A model generated the notes under the pieces. That model saw only the letters and a list, made by a program, of their open reading frames with translations, searched no databases and was not told where the DNA came from. This document shows positions 4,661 through 7,058 of a stretch of DNA of 7,058 bases, in pieces (the first letter of the stretch is position 1; each line of letters begins with the position of its first letter). Both the position numbers and the translations under genes were made by a program. Source of the stretch: Pseudomonas sp. (GTDB taxonomy: Bacteria; Pseudomonadota; Gammaproteobacteria; Pseudomonadales; Pseudomonadaceae); the NCBI GenBank assembly GCA_003525045.1, contig DQGF01000251.1, forward strand, positions 1 to 7,058, given 5' to 3'.

Positions 4661-7005
4661 GCCAACATCGTCAAGCCGACCAGAAACCCGTCCCCCGCTA
4701 CAAGCCCTACAAAGGCCCAGCCGGTGGCTGGGGCGCGCTGATCAGCGTCGCCCAGGCCTGGTTGACCAGCGATAACGCGCTGAAAAATATCCGCATAATG
4801 CTCAAGACCAACCAGAACGGCGGCTTCGACTGCCCCGGTTGCGCCTGGGGCGATTCTCCGGAAAAGGGCATGGTGATGTTCTGCGAGAACGGCGCCAAAG
4901 CGGTGAACTGGGAAGCGACCAAACGCCGTGTCGATGGTGCGTTTTTCGCCAGGCACAGCGTCAGCTCGTTGCTGGAACAGAGTGATTACTGGCTCGAATA
5001 TCAGGGCCGCCTGACTGAGCCGATGAGCTACGACGCTGAAACCGACCGCTACAAACCGATCAGCTGGGAAGACGCCTTCGCGCTGATCGGTAAACACTTG
5101 CAGGGTCTGTCGAGCCCTGATCAGGCCGAGTTCTACACCTCGGGCCGTGCCAGCAACGAAGCGGCGTACCTATATCAGCTGTTCGTGCGCGCCTACGGCA
5201 CCAACAACTTCCCTGACTGCTCGAATATGTGCCACGAAGCCAGCGGTGTGGCGTTGGCGCAAAGTGTCGGCGTCGGCAAAGGCACGGTGACTTTCGATGA
5301 TTTCGAACACGCCGATGCGATTTTCATCTGGGGCCAGAACCCCGGCACCAACCATCCCCGGATGCTCGAGCCGTTGCGTGAAGCGGTGAAACGCGGCGCA
5401 CAAGTGGTGTGCATCAACCCGCTGAAAGAGCGTGGCCTGGAACGCTTCCAGCACCCGCAGCACCCGTTCGAAATGCTCACCAACGGCGACAAGCCGACCA
5501 ACACCGCGTTCTTCCGTCCGGCCCTCGGTGGCGACATGGCGATCCTGCGTGGCATGGCGAAATTCCTGCTGCAATGGGAGCGCGACTCGCAGAAGGCCGG
5601 CGCACCTGCGGTGTTCGATCACGACTTCCTCAATGAGCACAGCGTCAACGTACTGGAATACCTCGGCGCCATCGACGACACGCCTTGGGAGCAGATCGTC
5701 GAGCAGTCCGGCCTGACACTGGTGGAGATCGAACAAGCGGCGCGCATGTACGCCAAAAGCAAGAACGTGATCATGTGCTGGGCGATGGGTATCACCCAGC
5801 ATCGTCATTCGGTGCCGACCATTCAGGAAATCGCCAACCTGATGCTGCTGCGCGGCAACATCGGCCGGCCGGGCGCCGGTCTGTGCCCGGTGCGTGGCCA
5901 CAGTAACGTGCAAGGCGACCGGACCATGGGCATCAACGAATGTCCGCCGGTGGCGTTTCTTGACGCTCTGGAGCGCCGCTTCCAGTTCAAGGTGCCGCGG
6001 GAAAACGGTCACAACGTGGTCGAGGCGATTCATGCCATGGCCGATGGCCGTTCGAAGGTGTTCATCGGTTTGGGCGGCAACTTCGCCCAAGCTACGCCGG
6101 ACAGCAACCGCACCTTCCAGGCCCTGTCCAACTGCGACCTCACCGTGCAGATCAGTACCAAGCTCAACCGCAGCCATCTGGCTCACGGTAAAGACGCGCT
6201 GATCCTGCCGTGCCTGGGCCGTACCGACATCGATATCCAGACCGAAGGCGCGCAGGCGGTGACCGTGGAAGATTCGTTCAGCATGGTCCATGCCTCCAAT
6301 GGTCAGCTGCAACCCCTGTCGAACCAAATGCGTTCAGAGCCTGCGATCATCGCTGGTATCGCCGCCGCGACCCTGGGCAGCAAACCGGTGGACTGGAACT
6401 GGCTGGTGGCCGATTACAGCCGCATCCGCGACCTGATCGCCGACACCATTCCGGGGTTCCGCGATTTCAACGAGAAGATCCGCAATCCAGGCGGTTTCTA
6501 CCTGGGCAACAGCGCCGGCGCTCGTCGCTGGAATACTCCGTCAGGCCGGGCGAATTTCCGTGCGAACATCCTGCCCAAGGATCTGGTGCATGAACGCACT
6601 CGCGCCACTGGGGTATTACCGGACCTGATCATGCAGTCAATGCGCTCCCACGATCAGTACAACACCACCATTTATGGCCTCGATGACCGTTATCGCGGGG
6701 TGAAAGGTCAACGGGATGTGTTGTTTGTGAACGAGGCCGACATCATTCGCCTGGGGTTCAAACCGGGGCAGAAGGCTGACATTGTTTCGATCTGGGATGA
6801 TGGACGTGAGCGGCGGGTGAAAGGCTTTACGCTGCTTGCGTTTGATATCCCTGCAGGGCAGGCGGCGGCTTACTATCCAGAGGTCAATCCGCTGGTGCCG
6901 CTGGAGAGCATCGGGGATGGCAGCCATACGCCGACTTCGAAGTTTGTGGCGATTCGGTTGGAAGCGGCGAGTGAGACTGGGTTGATCATGGCGAAATCTG
7001 CGTAA
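4657..7005 (+). CDS. ydeP: FdhF/YdeP-family molybdopterin oxidoreductase
   Basis: Large (782 residues) bis-MGD enzyme of the DMSO reductase superfamily, in the FdhF/YdeP branch; E. coli YdeP has been linked to acid resistance, but the reaction of this branch is not settled. It opens with the branch-typical GPAGGWGA (20-27). The iron-sulfur region reads CPGCAWGD at 59-66, with a later Cys76; compared with FdhF (Cys8, Cys11, Cys15, Cys42) the third Cys is Asp66. NMCHEASG puts Cys192-His193 where FdhF has Sec140-His141, and PVRGHSNVQG puts Arg413 at FdhF Arg333. Cofactor-domain signatures include GQNPGTNHPR (226-235) and a C-terminal MGD-binding domain from about 655 (RSHDQYNTTIYG at 663-674). 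No twin-arginine signal or membrane helix is present, so it is cytoplasmic. The GTG start overlaps fdhD. No small electron-transfer subunit lies in the window. A formate dehydrogenase role is plausible but unproven; the symbol denotes family. Confidence 0.93.
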   Translation: MSQHRQADQKPVPRYKPYKGPAGGWGALISVAQAWLTSDNALKNIRIMLKTNQNGGFDCPGCAWGDSPEKGMVMFCENGAKAVNWEATKRRVDGAFFARHSVSSLLEQSDYWLEYQGRLTEPMSYDAETDRYKPISWEDAFALIGKHLQGLSSPDQAEFYTSGRASNEAAYLYQLFVRAYGTNNFPDCSNMCHEASGVALAQSVGVGKGTVTFDDFEHADAIFIWGQNPGTNHPRMLEPLREAVKRGAQVVCINPLKERGLERFQHPQHPFEMLTNGDKPTNTAFFRPALGGDMAILRGMAKFLLQWERDSQKAGAPAVFDHDFLNEHSVNVLEYLGAIDDTPWEQIVEQSGLTLVEIEQAARMYAKSKNVIMCWAMGITQHRHSVPTIQEIANLMLLRGNIGRPGAGLCPVRGHSNVQGDRTMGINECPPVAFLDALERRFQFKVPRENGHNVVEAIHAMADGRSKVFIGLGGNFAQATPDSNRTFQALSNCDLTVQISTKLNRSHLAHGKDALILPCLGRTDIDIQTEGAQAVTVEDSFSMVHASNGQLQPLSNQMRSEPAIIAGIAAATLGSKPVDWNWLVADYSRIRDLIADTIPGFRDFNEKIRNPGGFYLGNSAGARRWNTPSGRANFRANILPKDLVHERTRATGVLPDLIMQSMRSHDQYNTTIYGLDDRYRGVKGQRDVLFVNEADIIRLGFKPGQKADIVSIWDDGRERRVKGFTLLAFDIPAGQAAAYYPEVNPLVPLESIGDGSHTPTSKFVAIRLEAASETGLIMAKSA

Positions 7006-7025
7006 TGCGATAGCAGGTCTGGCCT

Positions 7026-7054
7026 CTTCGCGGGCAAGCCTCGCTCCTACAGGT
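7026..7054. repeat. REP element after the oxidoreductase gene
   Basis: Twenty-nine bases identical to 2159-2187, the left arm of the REPIN, in the same orientation. It starts 20 bases after the oxidoreductase stop. The window ends 4 bases after it, so an inverted partner making a full REPIN may lie just outside. It could help end or stabilise the fdhD-oxidoreductase message. Confidence 0.9.
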
Positions 7055-7058
7055 CATG

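Noticed and set aside
4657..4728. Twin-arginine signal or periplasmic location for the oxidoreductase
   Set aside because: The N-terminus has no RR motif or hydrophobic stretch, so it reads as cytoplasmic.
5170..6327. 385-codon minus-strand open frame opposite the oxidoreductase gene
   Set aside because: Antisense to conserved coding sequence holding Cys192 and Arg413; composition is that of a shadow frame and no promoter or ribosome binding site stands out.

Overview
The window is GC-rich, densely coding bacterial DNA that reads as a chromosomal segment of a Pseudomonas of the fluorescens type. Three things point there: the gene order cysQ-nudE / yrfG / lysM / LysR regulator / fdhD / ydeP-like, which from memory is also the order around PA5175-PA5181 of P. 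aeruginosa; proteins typical of that genus; and Pseudomonas-type REP elements carrying the core GTAGGAGCG. The gene content looks like conserved core chromosome rather than a recent island. No transposase, integrase, tRNA, rRNA or CRISPR array is visible. No stretch over about 140 bases lacks a gene, apart from the short promoter and REP regions listed.

Left part (2-2145): a nucleotide-metabolism group. cysQ (3'(2'),5'-bisphosphate nucleotidase) and nudE (Nudix hydrolase of ADP-ribose-type compounds) lie on the minus strand and overlap by 4 bases in an ATGA junction. yrfG (HAD-family GMP/IMP nucleotidase) diverges from nudE across a 90-base promoter region. All three act on small phosphorylated nucleotides such as pAp, ADP-sugars, NADH, GMP and IMP.

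Middle (2146-2840): yrfG and lysM (kbp/ygaU, a BON-LysM potassium-binding-type protein) converge on an 86-base REPIN, two REP sequences forming a perfect 31-base inverted repeat. lysM and a LysR-type regulator gene then diverge across 136 bases. That gap holds a good match to an AlgU (sigma-22/sigma-E type) promoter facing lysM and a sigma-70-like promoter facing the regulator.

Right part (2841-7005): a LysR-type regulator gene, then 92 bases with a dyad that could be a LysR operator, then fdhD and a 782-residue FdhF/YdeP-family molybdopterin oxidoreductase. These last two overlap by 4 bases (GTGA), so they are probably translationally coupled. FdhD supplies sulfur to the molybdenum cofactor of formate dehydrogenases, so the pairing fits. 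The oxidoreductase keeps the Cys-His and Arg active-site residues of formate dehydrogenase H, but has an altered iron-sulfur motif with Asp in place of the third Cys. No electron-transfer partner is encoded beside it. A further REP copy follows the gene at the right edge.

The most interesting element is the LysR-fdhD-ydeP module, an enzyme with a formate-dehydrogenase-like active site whose substrate and electron acceptor cannot be told from the sequence.
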